Positions 25,553-37,648 of a DNA stretch of 64,000 nt are shown here, piece after piece. The stretch's first letter is position 1. Each line of letters begins with the position of its first letter. The stretch comes from Virgibacillus sp. NKC19-3 (lineage in GTDB: Bacteria > Bacillota > Bacilli > Bacillales > Amphibacillaceae), in assembly GCF_019837165.1 (NCBI RefSeq), contig NZ_JAGYHC010000001.1, positions 2,542,001 to 2,606,000 on the forward strand, read 5' to 3'. The notes under the pieces were generated by a model that searched no databases, was not told the DNA's origin, and saw nothing but the letters and a program-made list of their open reading frames with translations. Both the position numbers and the translations under genes were made by a program.

Positions 25553-26241
25553 GTTAGTGGCTCCTCCATCTTATAGCCAAGCCCTCGTATCGTTTTAATA
25601 TACGTGGGCTTTTTTGTTGTTGGTTCAATTTTATCTCGCAGGTGACTTATGTGTACATCGACAATCCTCGTGTCTCCAATAAAGTCATAATTCCAAATCC
25701 GATTGAGCAACTGATCTCTCGATATAACCTTCCCCTTATGTTTAGCGAGATAGAATAAAAGTTCAAATTCTTTTCGTGTAAAGGTTATTATCTCATTATT
25801 CATTTCTACCTCATATCGTTCGGGAAAAATGACTAAATTACCTATGCGCAACGTTTTATTAACAGGTTGCTCGCCGTTTGTTCTTCTTAAAATTGCCTTT
25901 ATTCGGGCGACAACCTCTTTAGGGCTGAACGGTTTGGTTAAATAATCGTCCGCTCCAAGTTCCAAGCCCAATATTTTGTCAAATTCATCATCTTTGGCAG
26001 TAAGCATTAGTATTGGGGTACTAATTTTATTGCTTCGTAAATGTTTACATACTTCCATCCCATCCATTCCCGGCAGCATTAAATCAAGTATAATAAGATC
26101 ATAATCATTTTCTTCAGCCTTCTTCATTGCTTCTAGCCCATCATAGGCTACATCCGTTTGAAATCCCGCCATCTTCACATTATAGTCCACCAATGTAACG
26201 ATAGAGGATTCATCATCAACAATTAGAACTTTTTGCTTCAT
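25549..26241 (-). CDS. phoP: Response regulator PhoP
   Basis: OmpR-family regulator of 230 residues. The receiver has acidic DDES, phospho-Asp in LIILDLMLPGMDG near residue 53, and Lys in YLTKPF. The winged-helix domain ends YIKTIRGLGYKMEEP. With PhoR it should control the phosphate-starvation regulon. The gene order mdh-phoP-phoR-polA matches B. subtilis, except that a MaoC-like gene and a repeat are inserted before phoP. Confidence 0.9.
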   Translation of the reverse strand: MKQKVLIVDDESSIVTLVDYNVKMAGFQTDVAYDGLEAMKKAEENDYDLIILDLMLPGMDGMEVCKHLRSNKISTPILMLTAKDDEFDKILGLELGADDYLTKPFSPKEVVARIKAILRRTNGEQPVNKTLRIGNLVIFPERYEVEMNNEIITFTRKEFELLFYLAKHKGKVISRDQLLNRIWNYDFIGDTRIVDVHISHLRDKIEPTTKKPTYIKTIRGLGYKMEEPLT

Positions 26242-26363
26242 TAATGTATATCCCCATTTCCTTATGAGCCCTTTGTTACTTTCATTCTACAATGTAGAAA
26301 GGAAAAAGTGAATATATGAAGCAGTTTGTAAAGAAAAATTTACAATTTATTGCATTCACTATT

Positions 26364-26840
26364 CTAGAAGAAATTATCCAATGAGTTTGCCGTTAACGTA
26401 TTTGGGTAGCTGGGAGGGGATACATATAGTTTTCCACTTACAATGTCAAATCCATTTTTATCAAAGCCAATGACGGATACAGCTACTTTATGGTTATCTT
26501 CATCAATGGCGATAATTTCAATTGTAAGCGTCACCTCTGTATCATGCAACACTGGATTTGGAAAAATCATTTCATGCTGCGTAATATGACTTCCTGGACC
26601 AGGCAAATGCATGGAGATAATAGAAGAAACCATTCCAAATACCATCACAGAAGGTACAATAGGTTGCTTGTAAGGTGTTTGTGATGCATAATCATGTTGA
26701 ATATAAAGCGGATTCGCATCGTCCGTTAATCCTAAGTACAACAGCAAATCTTTATCCTCGATTTTTTTAATTGCCCTATAGGTATCGCCTATCTGCAATT
26801 CACCCATTGCTTTACCTAGCTTTCGTTTTTTACCGATCAA
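26364..26840 (-). CDS. MaoC-like hydratase family protein
   Basis: Hotdog-fold protein of about 158 residues. DANPLYIQHDYASQTPY near residue 45 is the MaoC/R-hydratase active-site pattern (D...P.H.D), though the usual His is embedded in a variant spacing. It may hydrate enoyl-CoA-type substrates; the function is unknown. I place the start at TTG 26840, where GGAGG has normal spacing; a GTG at 26849 overlaps the ribosome binding site, and the ATG giving MGELQIG is a later alternative. Homologues lie between mdh and phoP in other Bacillaceae. Confidence 0.75.
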   Translation of the reverse strand: MIGKKRKLGKAMGELQIGDTYRAIKKIEDKDLLLYLGLTDDANPLYIQHDYASQTPYKQPIVPSVMVFGMVSSIISMHLPGPGSHITQHEMIFPNPVLHDTEVTLTIEIIAIDEDNHKVAVSVIGFDKNGFDIVSGKLYVSPPSYPNTLTANSLDNFF

Positions 26841-26989
26841 GATAACCACCTCCGAATATGTAAGCGGTTTCTATTATAACAAAAATTTGCAGATTTTACT
26901 ATATGGCTGTTTCTAAAAAATCGGGATTGCACCAAAGGTTCGTCTCACCGAAAACATTTGTGGTTTTTGACATAAAAGAAATAAACTGC

Positions 26990-27360
26990 GACGTAAATAC
27001 TTTTTGCTATAAGTATTTGCTATGATCGCCGTTCGGGTGAGCGAAGGGTGGATGCGCATCCTTAGGGCACGGCCTCAGCCTCCCCGAGAAGACCACTCTG
27101 CGGAGTCTTCGGACACGTGCTATCCCCACAGGAGTCACCACCCTTCATTCAGCCGAACTGGTAAGGGACTTCGATTTTTTAATAGTGATTATGAACAATT
27201 AAGCATCAGTGATCAGAAAACCAGCGGAGGAAATACACGGAGACTCCTGTGGGAGCTAAAGGCCTAGGTGAGACCCCGCAGTGCGTCAGCACGAGGAGGC
27301 TCATCAGCCGCCCGCGGAAAGCGAAGTGTATTTCCGGAGCGGTATCCCTGCTCTCAACCA
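26990..27360. repeat. Mosaic intergenic repeat, copy D
   Basis: The longest copy in the window. The left module (26990-27170) matches copy C in inverted orientation. The right module (27220-27360), with GGAGGAAATACACGGAGACT, GCGGCTGATGAG complements and GAAGTGTATTTCCGGAG, matches copy B. A spacer of about 50 bp separates them. The rest of the 26841-27504 gap shows only AT-rich sequence and the mdh terminator. Confidence 0.8.
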
Positions 27361-27451
27361 GTGTTGCAAAAGAATTTTCACTACGTCGCATTTTCTATCA
27401 ACTGCGAAGCTTTAAAAGCAACAATACTTGCGAAATGAGTTTACTATATAA

Positions 27452-27491
27452 ATAAAAAGCTTCTTACAACACGGTGTGCTATAAGAAGCTT
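27452..27491 (-). terminator. Terminator after mdh
   Basis: A 12-bp stem, AAGCTTCTTATA/TGTAAGAAGCTT, is followed by TTTATTT on the minus strand 13 nt beyond the mdh stop. It ends the citZ-icd-mdh operon. Confidence 0.85.
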
Positions 27492-27504
27492 GCATATCAA
27501 GAAT

Positions 27505-28443
27505 TTATTTTAGTACATCAAGAACGTTTTTCACAGATGTTGCTGATTTATCCAGCTGCTCTTTTTCTTCATTGGTTAAGTCTAATTCAATGATCTCTTC
27601 AATTCCTTTTCCACCCAGTACAGTTGGAACACCGAGGTAGATATCGGAATAACCGTATTCTCCCTCTAGATAAGCGATAGATGGGAGTACACGTCGCTGA
27701 TCTTTCAGAATCGCTTCTGCCATAACAGTAAGCGATGCAGCAGGTGCATAGTATGCACTACCATTTCCGAGAAGTCCAACGATTTCTCCACCGCCTTTTC
27801 GTGTGCGTTCAACAATTTCATCCAAACGATCTTTCGAGATCCATTTTTCCAGCGGAATTCCTCCGGCATAGGAATAACGAATTAGTGGAACCATATCATC
27901 TCCATGTCCACCTAACACAAAACCTGTAATGTCTTTAACAGATAGATTAAGTTCTTGTGCTACAAATGAACGGAAACGGGAAGTATCCAGTACCCCCGAT
28001 TGCCCGATAACGCGCTCTTTCGGAAAACCTGATTCTTTAAACACCGTATATGTCATGGCATCAACTGGATTTGTCAGAACCACAATAAACGTTTCAGGTG
28101 AATATTTTACAATTTCGCTTGTAACAGATTTCATGATTTTTGCATTTGTGTTAACAAGGTCATCACGAGTCATACCTGGCTTACGAGCAATACCAGCCGT
28201 AATAATGACTAAATCAGAATCCTTTGTGTCCGCATAATTGGAAGTCCCTTGAACAATAGCGTCAAATCCTTGAGCAGGGCTGGCCTCTAACATATCCAGC
28301 GCTTTGCCTTTTGTTGGATCTTCCATATCCGGGACATCTACCAGTACAACGTCTCCCAGTTCTTTTTGAGCCATCATTAATGCCGTAGTAGCACCGGTGA
28401 ACCCTGACCCGATTACTGAAATTTTATTTCTTTTTATTGCCAT
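27505..28443 (-). CDS. mdh: Malate dehydrogenase
   Basis: LDH-like malate dehydrogenase of 312 residues that oxidises malate to oxaloacetate with NAD+. The NAD-binding glycine motif is [12 protein letters not shown] (residues 12-23). [12 protein letters not shown] and the catalytic His in [12 protein letters not shown] are present, and the Arg pattern for malate is in [11 protein letters not shown]. The ribosome binding site is AGGAG. It is the last gene of a citZ-icd-mdh cluster, 22 bp after icd, identical in order to B. subtilis. Confidence 0.97.
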   Translation of the reverse strand: MAIKRNKISVIGSGFTGATTALMMAQKELGDVVLVDVPDMEDPTKGKALDMLEASPAQGFDAIVQGTSNYADTKDSDLVIITAGIARKPGMTRDDLVNTNAKIMKSVTSEIVKYSPETFIVVLTNPVDAMTYTVFKESGFPKERVIGQSGVLDTSRFRSFVAQELNLSVKDITGFVLGGHGDDMVPLIRYSYAGGIPLEKWISKDRLDEIVERTRKGGGEIVGLLGNGSAYYAPAASLTVMAEAILKDQRRVLPSIAYLEGEYGYSDIYLGVPTVLGGKGIEEIIELDLTNEEKEQLDKSATSVKNVLDVLK

Positions 28444-28465
28444 TGTACGTCAGTCTCCTATCCAA

Positions 28466-29737
28466 TTAGTCCATGTTTTTAATTAATTCATTACCAAATT
28501 CAGATGTTTTAACTTCCGTAGCACCATCCATCAACCTTGCAAAATCGTATGTTACAACTTTGGAAGCAATCGTTTTATCCATTGCTTTTGTAATTAAATC
28601 TGCAGCTTCTCTCCATTCGAGATGTTCCAACATTAGCACTGCTGAGAGTACAACAGATGAAGGATTTACTTTATCCATTCCTGCATATTTTGGCGCGGTT
28701 CCATGGGTTGCCTCAAAAATGGCATGGCCTGTATCATAGTTAATATTCGCTCCAGGTGCGATTCCGATTCCACCAACTTGAGCTGCCAAAGCATCAGAAA
28801 TATAGTCCCCATTCAGGTTCATAGAAGCAACGACATCAAATTCTTTCGGGCGTGTTAAAATTTGTTGCAGGAAAATATCTGCAATGGCATCTTTAACAAG
28901 AATTTTCCCTGCGGCTACTGCCTCATCCTGAGCTTTATTCGCTGCCTCTTTCCCATCACGCTCAACAATACGATCGTATTCTGCCCATGTAAATGTTTTA
29001 TCACCATATTCTTCTTCAGCCACTTCATAGCCCCATGCTTTAAACGCACCTTCTGTATATTTCATGATGTTACCCTTATGTACTAAAGTAACACTCTTAC
29101 GACCTTCGTTTAAGGCATAATCAATACTGGCGCGTACTAAACGTTTGGTCCCTTCTTCAGATACCGGTTTCACGCCAATACCAGACGTTTCAGGAAAACG
29201 AATATTCGTTACATCCATTTCATTTTTAAGAAAGTCAATTACTTTTTTGACTTCAGCGGAACCCTTTTGCCATTCGATACCAGCGTAAATGTCCTCTGTG
29301 TTTTCGCGGAAAATAACCATATCAACTTCTTCCGGACGTTTAACCGGGGATGGAACACCACTGAAATAACGAACAGGACGCAGGCATGTGAATAAGTCCA
29401 ATTCCTGACGTAATGCAACGTTCAGGGAACGAATACCACCCCCGATCGGAGTTGTGAGTGGACCTTTTATCGCGATTTTGTATTCATTAATGATATCCAG
29501 CGTCTCCTGAGGTAGCCATTCCCCTGTTTTATCATATGCTTTTTGCCCGGCTAGCACCTCGGTCCAATCAATTTTTTTCTTGCCATTGTACGCTTTTTCT
29601 ACGGATGCTTCGATAACATTTCTTGCCGCTGCCCAGATATCCGGGCCAGTTCCATCTCCTTCAATAAAAGGAATAACCGGATTGTCCGGTACTTGCATTT
29701 TCCCATTTTCAACAATAATCTTTTCTCCCTGTGCCAT
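28466..29737 (-). CDS. icd: Isocitrate dehydrogenase (NADP+)
   Basis: Enzyme of 423 residues converting isocitrate to 2-oxoglutarate and CO2. Conserved features are [15 protein letters not shown] near residue 22, the substrate serine region [27 protein letters not shown], and the metal site in [17 protein letters not shown]. The ribosome binding site is AGGAGG. It sits in the citZ-icd-mdh operon, about 90 bp after citZ. Confidence 0.97.
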   Translation of the reverse strand: MAQGEKIIVENGKMQVPDNPVIPFIEGDGTGPDIWAAARNVIEASVEKAYNGKKKIDWTEVLAGQKAYDKTGEWLPQETLDIINEYKIAIKGPLTTPIGGGIRSLNVALRQELDLFTCLRPVRYFSGVPSPVKRPEEVDMVIFRENTEDIYAGIEWQKGSAEVKKVIDFLKNEMDVTNIRFPETSGIGVKPVSEEGTKRLVRASIDYALNEGRKSVTLVHKGNIMKYTEGAFKAWGYEVAEEEYGDKTFTWAEYDRIVERDGKEAANKAQDEAVAAGKILVKDAIADIFLQQILTRPKEFDVVASMNLNGDYISDALAAQVGGIGIAPGANINYDTGHAIFEATHGTAPKYAGMDKVNPSSVVLSAVLMLEHLEWREAADLITKAMDKTIASKVVTYDFARLMDGATEVKTSEFGNELIKNMD

Positions 29738-29829
29738 AAAAAATACCTCCTAATTATTTCTCGCATCGTTAGTTTAACATATATTCGTTTTTCAGTACGA
29801 CCGCCTGTCCCAATACAGTTGATAACTTT

Positions 29830-30948
29830 TTACTTGCGGTCTTCCATCTTGATATATTTCTGTGTTTTTGGCCCTACATATTCAGCACGCGGACGAATGA
29901 GACGATTATTATTATATTGTTCCAGAATATGAGCTAACCAGCCGGACATACGGCTCACTGTGAATAGCGGTGTAAACAAATCATGGTCAATTCCCAAGCT
30001 GTGGTAAACAGAAGCAGAATAAAAGTCCACATTTGCCGGCAGGCCTTTCTGCTCTTTAATATAGTCCTCAATCTTTACAGACATGTTGTACCATTTATCT
30101 TCTCGGATAACTTTTGATAGTTCTTTCGACATTCTTCTTAGATGCTTGGCACGTGGATCACCATTTTCATATACACGATGTCCCATCCCCATAATTTTTT
30201 CTTTATTTTTAAATTTTTCGTCGATGTAAGGGATTGCATTTTCTATTTCACCAATGTCAGTGAGCATTTCCATAACACGCTCATTTGCTCCGCCGTGCAG
30301 AGGACCTTTTAGCGCTCCAATTGCAGCTGTTACACCGGAATAGATATCTGATAATGTTGCAACACATACCCTGGCGGTAAATGTTGAAGCATTTAATTCG
30401 TGATCAGCATGAAGTACCAATGCCTTATTAATAGCTTCCACTTCGATATCTTTTGGATCTTCACCATTAAGCATGTATAGAAAGTTCTTGGCATATCCGT
30501 AATCCTTTTTCGGTTTCACTGGATCTTTGCCTTGTCGAATTCTTGCGAATGCAGTCACAACTGCGGAAACTTTTGCCTGTATACGGAGGGCTTTTTGTTT
30601 GTTCGCCTGCTCCTCCATTACATCTGCCTGATCGTCATACAATCCAAGCAGTGAAACGGCGGTACGTACTCCTGCCATCGGATGAACGGTTGATAAATCA
30701 TAGGAACGCAAGTGATCAATAATAGCCCCAGGAAGTTCCATGTTCGCGGCAAGCTCTGCTTTAAATGTATCTAATTCCGACTTATTCGGTAGCTTTTGAT
30801 TCCATAATAAATAAACTACTTCTTCAAAACTAGAATTCTCAGCTAAATCGTCAATCTTATACCCAACATATGTCAGTTGATCATCAATAATAGAGCTGAT
30901 AGACGATTGAGTTGCTACAACCCCTTCTAAACCTTTGGTTGATGTCAT
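29830..30948 (-). CDS. citZ: Citrate synthase
   Basis: Gram-positive type citrate synthase of 372 residues that condenses acetyl-CoA with oxaloacetate. Catalytic-region motifs are LHADHELNASTFTAR, GPLHGGANERVMEM and MGMGHRVYENGDPRAK; the Asp lies in VDFYSASVYHSLG. The ribosome binding site is AAGGAGAGG. It is the first gene of the TCA operon; the 295-bp divergent gap to ytvI must contain its promoter. I could not identify confident CcpA or CcpC sites there. Confidence 0.97.
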   Translation of the reverse strand: MTSTKGLEGVVATQSSISSIIDDQLTYVGYKIDDLAENSSFEEVVYLLWNQKLPNKSELDTFKAELAANMELPGAIIDHLRSYDLSTVHPMAGVRTAVSLLGLYDDQADVMEEQANKQKALRIQAKVSAVVTAFARIRQGKDPVKPKKDYGYAKNFLYMLNGEDPKDIEVEAINKALVLHADHELNASTFTARVCVATLSDIYSGVTAAIGALKGPLHGGANERVMEMLTDIGEIENAIPYIDEKFKNKEKIMGMGHRVYENGDPRAKHLRRMSKELSKVIREDKWYNMSVKIEDYIKEQKGLPANVDFYSASVYHSLGIDHDLFTPLFTVSRMSGWLAHILEQYNNNRLIRPRAEYVGPKTQKYIKMEDRK

Positions 30949-31243
30949 AACAAACCCTCTCCTTTTTCTTATATTATGATTATAAAATAATGTAAACCAA
31001 ATGCGACAATATTCTACAATCCCTTCCCCCTCTAGAACAATTATAATGTATTTTGAAAGTGATGTGAATTGAAATCGATTAATTTTATCGAGAAAAATAA
31101 ATTACTTTTTAAAAAGAACCTATCATTCCATTAATATGACAAAATACCAAGCTATGTAATTGTCTTTTAAACGAGACGTCTATTTCCCTTCTTTTCATCA
31201 TATAAAACATAATACAAGCCTTTTAAAAAAATGGGGGAAATAC

Positions 31244-32350
31244 ATGTCCAAATCCTTCTTGTTTAAAATACTAAGGGTTCTATTTCTCATTGGCACGCTA
31301 CTTATCAGTTATCTGCTGATTTCATATACATTCCCAATCCTTTATCCAATTATAGTGGCAGTGATTATCTCCTATCTCATTAATCCATTTGTAACCATTT
31401 TGGAAAACAAGCTTAAATTTCCCAGACCAATTGCTGTATTCACTGTTATCTGCACAATGTTTTCCTTTGTCCTAAGTACGGTATTCCTGATTATTGCAGA
31501 AATCATTCAGGGAACAGCCTTTTTAGCAGATAAAGTCCCTGAACATTTCCATGCATTGATTACGCTTATGGAGGATTTTTTTAATACAACAATCCTTCCA
31601 GCCTACGAAAAGCTGATGTCTTTTTTTCATATGCTGGATGCGTCACATCAAGTAACGATTACGGAGCATATACAACAATTTGCTAGTCATATTGCCACAA
31701 CTGGTGCAGCATACCTGCAGGATTTTTTATTGAAAATACCAGCTGTTTTATCCATGCTTCCAAATTCGCTGACTGTATTTGTATTTATTGTCTTAGCAAC
31801 TTTTCTAATCACAAACGACTGGAATAGGCTAGTGAAATCTGCGAAACGAATAATTCCATCTTCTGTAAAAACATCTACAGGAGAAGTACTAAATCACCTT
31901 AAAAAGGCAATATTTGGATTCGCTAAAGCACAAGTGATACTCATTTCCATTACAGCAGGAATTATTTTTATTGGATTATTATTTTTTCAAGTTGAACATG
32001 CTTTAACCATTGCATTACTAGCTGCTGCGGCTGATCTATTACCATATGTTGGGACAGGCATTATATTTATACCATGGATTATCTATCTGTTCATCACAGC
32101 TGAGTATTCAATGACAATCAGCCTGATCCTTTTATACATGTTCATCATCGTCCTGCGTCAAGTGCTGGAACCAAAAATTCTATCCACCAGCATTGGATTA
32201 CATCCGCTTGCTGTGTTAGTGGCGTTATTTATCGGTATACAGGTGTGGGGATTTGTAGGAATAATTGTCGCCCCTATTCTCTTGGTCGTATTTAACGCAG
32301 TTCATCAGGCTGGGATTACAAAGCAACTATGGCTATTTATTAAAGGATAA
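31244..32350 (+). CDS. ytvI: Sporulation membrane protein YtvI (AI-2E transporter superfamily)
   Basis: Integral membrane protein of 368 residues with about 8 helices, in the AI-2E/PerM-like superfamily. LLAAAADLLPYVGTGIIFIPWIIY is the conserved DLxPxxG loop. In B. subtilis ytvI is a sigma-E-expressed sporulation gene of unknown mechanism. GGGGG lies 6 nt before the ATG at 31244; an in-frame ATG-like start 84 bp upstream has no ribosome binding site. It sits between citZ and fxsA as in B. subtilis. Confidence 0.9.
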   Translation: MSKSFLFKILRVLFLIGTLLISYLLISYTFPILYPIIVAVIISYLINPFVTILENKLKFPRPIAVFTVICTMFSFVLSTVFLIIAEIIQGTAFLADKVPEHFHALITLMEDFFNTTILPAYEKLMSFFHMLDASHQVTITEHIQQFASHIATTGAAYLQDFLLKIPAVLSMLPNSLTVFVFIVLATFLITNDWNRLVKSAKRIIPSSVKTSTGEVLNHLKKAIFGFAKAQVILISITAGIIFIGLLFFQVEHALTIALLAAAADLLPYVGTGIIFIPWIIYLFITAEYSMTISLILLYMFIIVLRQVLEPKILSTSIGLHPLAVLVALFIGIQVWGFVGIIVAPILLVVFNAVHQAGITKQLWLFIKG

Positions 32351-32386
32351 AAATCACCATCTCCGATAAATGATGGTGTTTTTATC
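32350..32386 (+). terminator. Terminator after ytvI
   Basis: ATCACCATC/GATGGTG arms are followed by TTTTTATCC on the plus strand, right after the ytvI stop. It overlaps the 3' end of convergent fxsA. Confidence 0.7.
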
Positions 32387-32743
32387 CATCATTCGTTTGA
32401 TCACTTTCCATATACTGTTTTTAAACAGTTTTCTGGTGACTGGGATAACGAGGAGGAATCCAACCGCATCGGTAATAAATCCCGGTGTAAATAAAAACAC
32501 TGCACCAATAAAAATACAAATGCCATCGATAATATATGCGGTGGGAGCTTCTCCGTTATTCATGGAAAAACTTGCACGCCTCCAGACTTCTATACCCTGT
32601 TGTTTCGCAAACATAACACCGATAATCCCTGTTAAAACAATGATTACGACCACCCACCATGGGCCAATCATGTCGCCAATCCAAATAAAAACTCCAATTT
32701 CCAGTGCGGACAGTACTAATAATGTTAACAGTAGCCACCTCAT
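32354..32743 (-). CDS. fxsA: FxsA family membrane protein
   Basis: Protein of 129 residues with an N-terminal helix (WLLLTLLVLSALEIGVFI), a second helix, and FLFTPGFITDAVGFLLVIP, the conserved FxsA signature with TPGFxTDxxG. E. coli FxsA affects phage exclusion; the Bacillus role is unknown. ATG at 32743 has AAGGGTG 6 nt before it; the upstream ATG (32779) does not. It lies downstream of pyk, as ytzA does in B. subtilis. Confidence 0.9.
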   Translation of the reverse strand: MRWLLLTLLVLSALEIGVFIWIGDMIGPWWVVVIIVLTGIIGVMFAKQQGIEVWRRASFSMNNGEAPTAYIIDGICIFIGAVFLFTPGFITDAVGFLLVIPVTRKLFKNSIWKVIKRMMDKNTIIYRRW

Positions 32744-32819
32744 CGTATTCACCCTTACGTTATATACTTCATCCATCAAAGGTTATCACTGATCATGTGG
32801 TACCTTTTTGGACTACCTC

Positions 32820-34580
32820 TTACAAAACGCGCGTGTGACCTTTATAAATATCACCTTTCGAACCATCCAATGTAATAACTTGACCGTCCTTTATGACATC
32901 GAAAACATCCTTCACTCCGACAATTACAGGAATTCCCAAACTTAAACCAACTACGGCAGCATGTGATGTTAAACCACCTTCTTCCGTAATAATTCCGCTG
33001 ACTTTCTCCAATGCCGGCATCATGTCTCTTTCTGTTCCATAAGTGACAAGAATATCTTCTTCATTCACCTTCTCGATGGCTTCTTTTGCTGTAGTGGCTA
33101 CTACAGCCTTACCATAAGCGCTACGTTTACCGATTCCCTGTCCTTTCGCAACAACATCGCCAATGACATGCACCTTCAATAAGTTCGTTGTTCCACTTTC
33201 ACCAACAGGTACACCTGCCGTGATAATTACCCTGCTTCCACGATCGAATAGATTCGTACTTAATCCACAATCAATGGCAACATCAAGCATTTCATCCGTT
33301 GTACTGGCTTTTTTGCCTGCCACCGCATGAACTCCCCAAACTAAGGATAACTGGCGCTCTACGCTGTTCGAAGAAGTAACTGCTACAATAGGTGCCTTTG
33401 GTCTATATTTGGAAATCATTCTTGCCGTATGACCACTTTCTGTTGGAGTAATAATGGCGCTTACGGAAAGATTTTTTGCCGTATGCGTTACTGATTGACT
33501 AATCGCATCTGTGATCGTCATATCAACATTTTTAGAACGTATTTCTAAAATAGCTTTATGATCCAATGCTGACTCTGCTTTTAGTGAAATATTACTCATC
33601 GTTTGTACAGCTTCTACAGGATAGTCTCCTGCAGCTGTTTCTCCGGATAACATAACAGCATCGGAACCATCAAAAATGGCATTAGCAACATCTGACGCTT
33701 CTGCTCTTGTTGGCCTAGGATTCTGTTGCATCGAATCAAGCATCTGTGTTGCCGTAATAACTGGTTTCCCTGCTGTATTACATCGCTTTATTAAATCTTT
33801 TTGAACAAGAGGCACGTCTTCTGAAGGAATTTCTACACCTAAGTCGCCACGAGCAACCATTAGCCCATCACTTACTTCTAAGATACGTTCAATATTGTCG
33901 ACGCCTTCCTGATTTTCGATTTTAGGTATAATGTGAATGTGATTAGCATTATGCTCTTCAAGTAAGGCCTGTACCTCCATGATATCTGACGGACGACGAA
34001 CGAAAGAAGCAGCAATAAAATCGACATCATGCTCAATACCAAATGTAATATCATTTGCATCCTTGTCCGTAATACCTGGTAAATTGACAGATACATTCGG
34101 CACATTAACACCTTTTTTATTTTTGATAATTCCGGAGTTTAACGCAATTGTTTTAAGCTCATTTTTATGTTTGTCAATTTCTGTTACTTCTAATTCAATG
34201 AGACCATCATCTAATAAAATCTTTGATCCTTCGTGAACGTCGTTAATTAAGTCATCATACGTAATGGAAAATCGCTCCGCAGTACCCTCAATATCCTCCA
34301 TCTGAACATAAACAACCATTCCTTGAATAATTTCAGCTTGTCCATCTTTGAAATCTGCGGTCCTTATTTCAGGGCCTTTTGTATCTAATAGTATAGCAAC
34401 TGTTTTTCCTGTATTCTCAGCCGCCTTTCGTATGTTTTTGATTCGTGCTTCATGTTCCTCGTAATTACCGTGGGAAAAATTCAATCGTGCAACATTCATC
34501 CCCGATTCAATCAATTGCTCCAGTTTTTCAATCGATTCAGAAGCAGGACCGATTGTACACACAATTTTTGTATTTCGCAT
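32820..34580 (-). CDS. pyk: Pyruvate kinase
   Basis: Protein of 586 residues, the long Bacillaceae form. The catalytic barrel has [32 protein letters not shown] and [19 protein letters not shown] regulatory C-domain follows, then an extra PEP-utiliser-like domain (about 490-586) with [21 protein letters not shown]. It converts PEP and ADP to pyruvate and ATP. The ribosome binding site is AAGGAGG. It is 36 bp after pfkA, a classic glycolytic pair. Confidence 0.97.
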   Translation of the reverse strand: MRNTKIVCTIGPASESIEKLEQLIESGMNVARLNFSHGNYEEHEARIKNIRKAAENTGKTVAILLDTKGPEIRTADFKDGQAEIIQGMVVYVQMEDIEGTAERFSITYDDLINDVHEGSKILLDDGLIELEVTEIDKHKNELKTIALNSGIIKNKKGVNVPNVSVNLPGITDKDANDITFGIEHDVDFIAASFVRRPSDIMEVQALLEEHNANHIHIIPKIENQEGVDNIERILEVSDGLMVARGDLGVEIPSEDVPLVQKDLIKRCNTAGKPVITATQMLDSMQQNPRPTRAEASDVANAIFDGSDAVMLSGETAAGDYPVEAVQTMSNISLKAESALDHKAILEIRSKNVDMTITDAISQSVTHTAKNLSVSAIITPTESGHTARMISKYRPKAPIVAVTSSNSVERQLSLVWGVHAVAGKKASTTDEMLDVAIDCGLSTNLFDRGSRVIITAGVPVGESGTTNLLKVHVIGDVVAKGQGIGKRSAYGKAVVATTAKEAIEKVNEEDILVTYGTERDMMPALEKVSGIITEEGGLTSHAAVVGLSLGIPVIVGVKDVFDVIKDGQVITLDGSKGDIYKGHTRVL

Positions 34581-34616
34581 GATTATTTCCTCCTTGTATA
34601 TGCTTTGAACAACCTT

Positions 34617-35612
<996 letters not shown>

Positions 35613-35702
35613 TCATCCTCTTTAACGATAATGCGAAAAAGCAAAAATAGCAATTAATTACACGTATATAGAAGTATTTTTTTGATTTCGAAAAAATAAT
35701 CA

Positions 35703-35726
35703 GAGACTGACAAATTGTCAGCCTCT
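35703..35726 (-). terminator. Terminator after accA
   Basis: AGAGGCTGACA/TGTCAGTCTCT arms (one G-U) are followed by GATTATTTTTT on the minus strand, 8 nt after the accA stop. pfkA-pyk is therefore likely a separate unit. Confidence 0.8.
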
Positions 35727-35733
35727 CCTAACG

Positions 35734-36693
35734 TTACCCTAAAATTTCATAATTACCAATTTGTTTGTATTTTTCCCATCTTTTTTCCAGTAATTCTTCC
35801 TTTTTACATGCAGAAAGATCCGTCAAGGACTGTTCGATAACTTTCTCCATATACGCCGCTTGCTGGGCTAAATCCTCATGCGCCCCACCCTTTGGTTCAG
35901 GAATAATTGTATCTATAACGTCTAATTGTTTCAAATCATAGGAAGTTATTTTCATTGTTTCAGCTGCTTTTTGAGCTAAGCCCGAATCTTTCCACAACAG
36001 AGCAGCAGCTCCTTCTGGGGAGATAACAGAATATGTAGCATTCTCCAGCATATGAATATGATCTCCTATACCTATGGCTAAAGCTCCCCCGCTTCCTCCT
36101 TCACCTATAACAATGCAAATAATGGGAACGGTAAGCCCAGCCATTTCCATTAAATTACGGGCAATCGCTTCACTTTGTCCACGTTCTTCGGCAGCTTTAC
36201 CTGGATAAGCACCCTTCGTATCAATAAACGAAATAATCGGGCGATGAAACTTCTCTGCCTGCTTCATATGTCGCAAAGCTTTACGATATCCTTCAGGATG
36301 TGGCATGCCGAAATTTCGCCGAATATTTTCTTTCGTGTCTTTTCCCCGCTGATGACCAATAATGGTTACAGGGGTATCTTTATAATACGCTATTCCAGCT
36401 ACAATGGCTTTATCATCACCATACAGGCGATCACCATGAAATTCCATAAAATTGGTAAATATTTTATCAATATAATCAAGTGTTGTTGGTCGTTCTTGAT
36501 GCCTTGCCATTTGAACACGATCCCAAGGTTTTAAATTCCCGTAAATATCAGCTTCCAATTCTGCCAGCCTTTTTTCCAATGTACTAATTTCTTCTGATAG
36601 GTCAATATCACCCTCTTCGGTAAAACGTTTCAATTCGGCTATCTTTTCTTTTAAATTTACAATCGGTTTCTCAAATTCCAATATTTGCTTCAT
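35734..36693 (-). CDS. accA: Acetyl-CoA carboxylase carboxyltransferase, alpha subunit
   Basis: Subunit of 319 residues. The N-terminal helical region ([17 protein letters not shown]) is followed by a crotonase-fold transferase core with [42 protein letters not shown] and [16 protein letters not shown]. With AccD it transfers CO2 from carboxybiotin to acetyl-CoA, giving malonyl-CoA. The start overlaps the accD stop by 4 bp, consistent with coupled 1:1 synthesis. Confidence 0.97.
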   Translation of the reverse strand: MKQILEFEKPIVNLKEKIAELKRFTEEGDIDLSEEISTLEKRLAELEADIYGNLKPWDRVQMARHQERPTTLDYIDKIFTNFMEFHGDRLYGDDKAIVAGIAYYKDTPVTIIGHQRGKDTKENIRRNFGMPHPEGYRKALRHMKQAEKFHRPIISFIDTKGAYPGKAAEERGQSEAIARNLMEMAGLTVPIICIVIGEGGSGGALAIGIGDHIHMLENATYSVISPEGAAALLWKDSGLAQKAAETMKITSYDLKQLDVIDTIIPEPKGGAHEDLAQQAAYMEKVIEQSLTDLSACKKEELLEKRWEKYKQIGNYEILG

Positions 36694-37550
36694 GAGGTCG
36701 CACCACCCTTCTGATGAAATTCGAGTAATGTTGCGAGAAAACTATTCATCTCATGCCGATGGACGACCTGATCCAGCTGACCATGTTTTAATTGAAACTC
36801 AGCCGTTTGGAAATCCTCCGGTAACTTTTCACGGATTGTTTGTTCTATAATGCGTCTCCCTGCAAAACCTATCAAAGCACCGGGCTCAGCAAAATTATAA
36901 TCTCCAAGTGATGCAAAACTTGCAGATACGCCTCCTGTAGTCGGGTTGGTCATAATAGAAATCATCAGTCCCCCTGATCCACTGAAACGCTGAATAGCTA
37001 CAGAGGTTTTTGACATTTGCATAAGGCTTAGAACGCCTTCCTGCATTCTAGCACCACCGGAAGCAGTGAAGATGATAAAGGGCAATGATTCATCTTTAGC
37101 ATTTTCAATCGCACGAGCAATTTTCTCACCCATTACGGAACCCATACTTCCCATTCTAAACCTTGCATCCATTACACTAAAAGCCACAGCCTGACCGTCT
37201 ATCATTCCCTTGCCGGTTACCACACCTTCGTTAAGCCCTGTTTTTTCTCGATCACGGGCTATTTTCTCTTCGTATTCCGGAAATTCAAGTGGGTTACCAG
37301 TAATGAGCTGCTTGTCCCACTCCTGGAAAGTCCCTTCATCACATATTTGTTCAATTCGTTCCCAAGCCGTTAGTGGATGGTGAAAACCGCAGTTTGGACA
37401 CACATTAAGATTCTTTTTCATTTCCTTACGATAATAAATTTTATGGCATTCCTTGCATTTTTGCATTAAACCTTCAGGAATATCCTGTTTGGCTTGTTCA
37501 CTTGGCATGGTTGCATATTTCCTTCGCTTGCCAAAAAAATCCTTAAGCAA
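36690..37550 (-). CDS. accD: Acetyl-CoA carboxylase carboxyltransferase, beta subunit
   Basis: Subunit of 286 residues. An N-terminal Cys4 zinc ribbon (CKEC then CPNCG, about residues 29-51) precedes the crotonase-fold core with [15 protein letters not shown] and [17 protein letters not shown] chose the TTG at 37550, giving [13 protein letters not shown], because AGGAGGT lies 6 nt before it. The ATG at 37589 has no ribosome binding site. It is coupled to accA and lies about 100 bp after the GntR-type regulator gene. Confidence 0.96.
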   Translation of the reverse strand: MLKDFFGKRRKYATMPSEQAKQDIPEGLMQKCKECHKIYYRKEMKKNLNVCPNCGFHHPLTAWERIEQICDEGTFQEWDKQLITGNPLEFPEYEEKIARDREKTGLNEGVVTGKGMIDGQAVAFSVMDARFRMGSMGSVMGEKIARAIENAKDESLPFIIFTASGGARMQEGVLSLMQMSKTSVAIQRFSGSGGLMISIMTNPTTGGVSASFASLGDYNFAEPGALIGFAGRRIIEQTIREKLPEDFQTAEFQLKHGQLDQVVHRHEMNSFLATLLEFHQKGGATS

Positions 37551-37648
37551 GGTAACACCTCCTTTTTCTACAAACCATGGCACATTCATTTAATACTATA
37601 AAGCATTCCATTTAAAAAAGGCGTCTAAAACTGTCGACAAGCCAATTA

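Noticed and set aside
30949-31243. CcpA/CcpC sites in the citZ-ytvI divergent region
   Set aside because: AT-rich ATAA/TTAT matches are too degenerate to separate from background, and no cre match was found.
32370-32792. 140-codon plus-strand ORF antisense to fxsA
   Set aside because: Complete overlap with the well-supported fxsA; low-complexity composition and no ribosome binding site.
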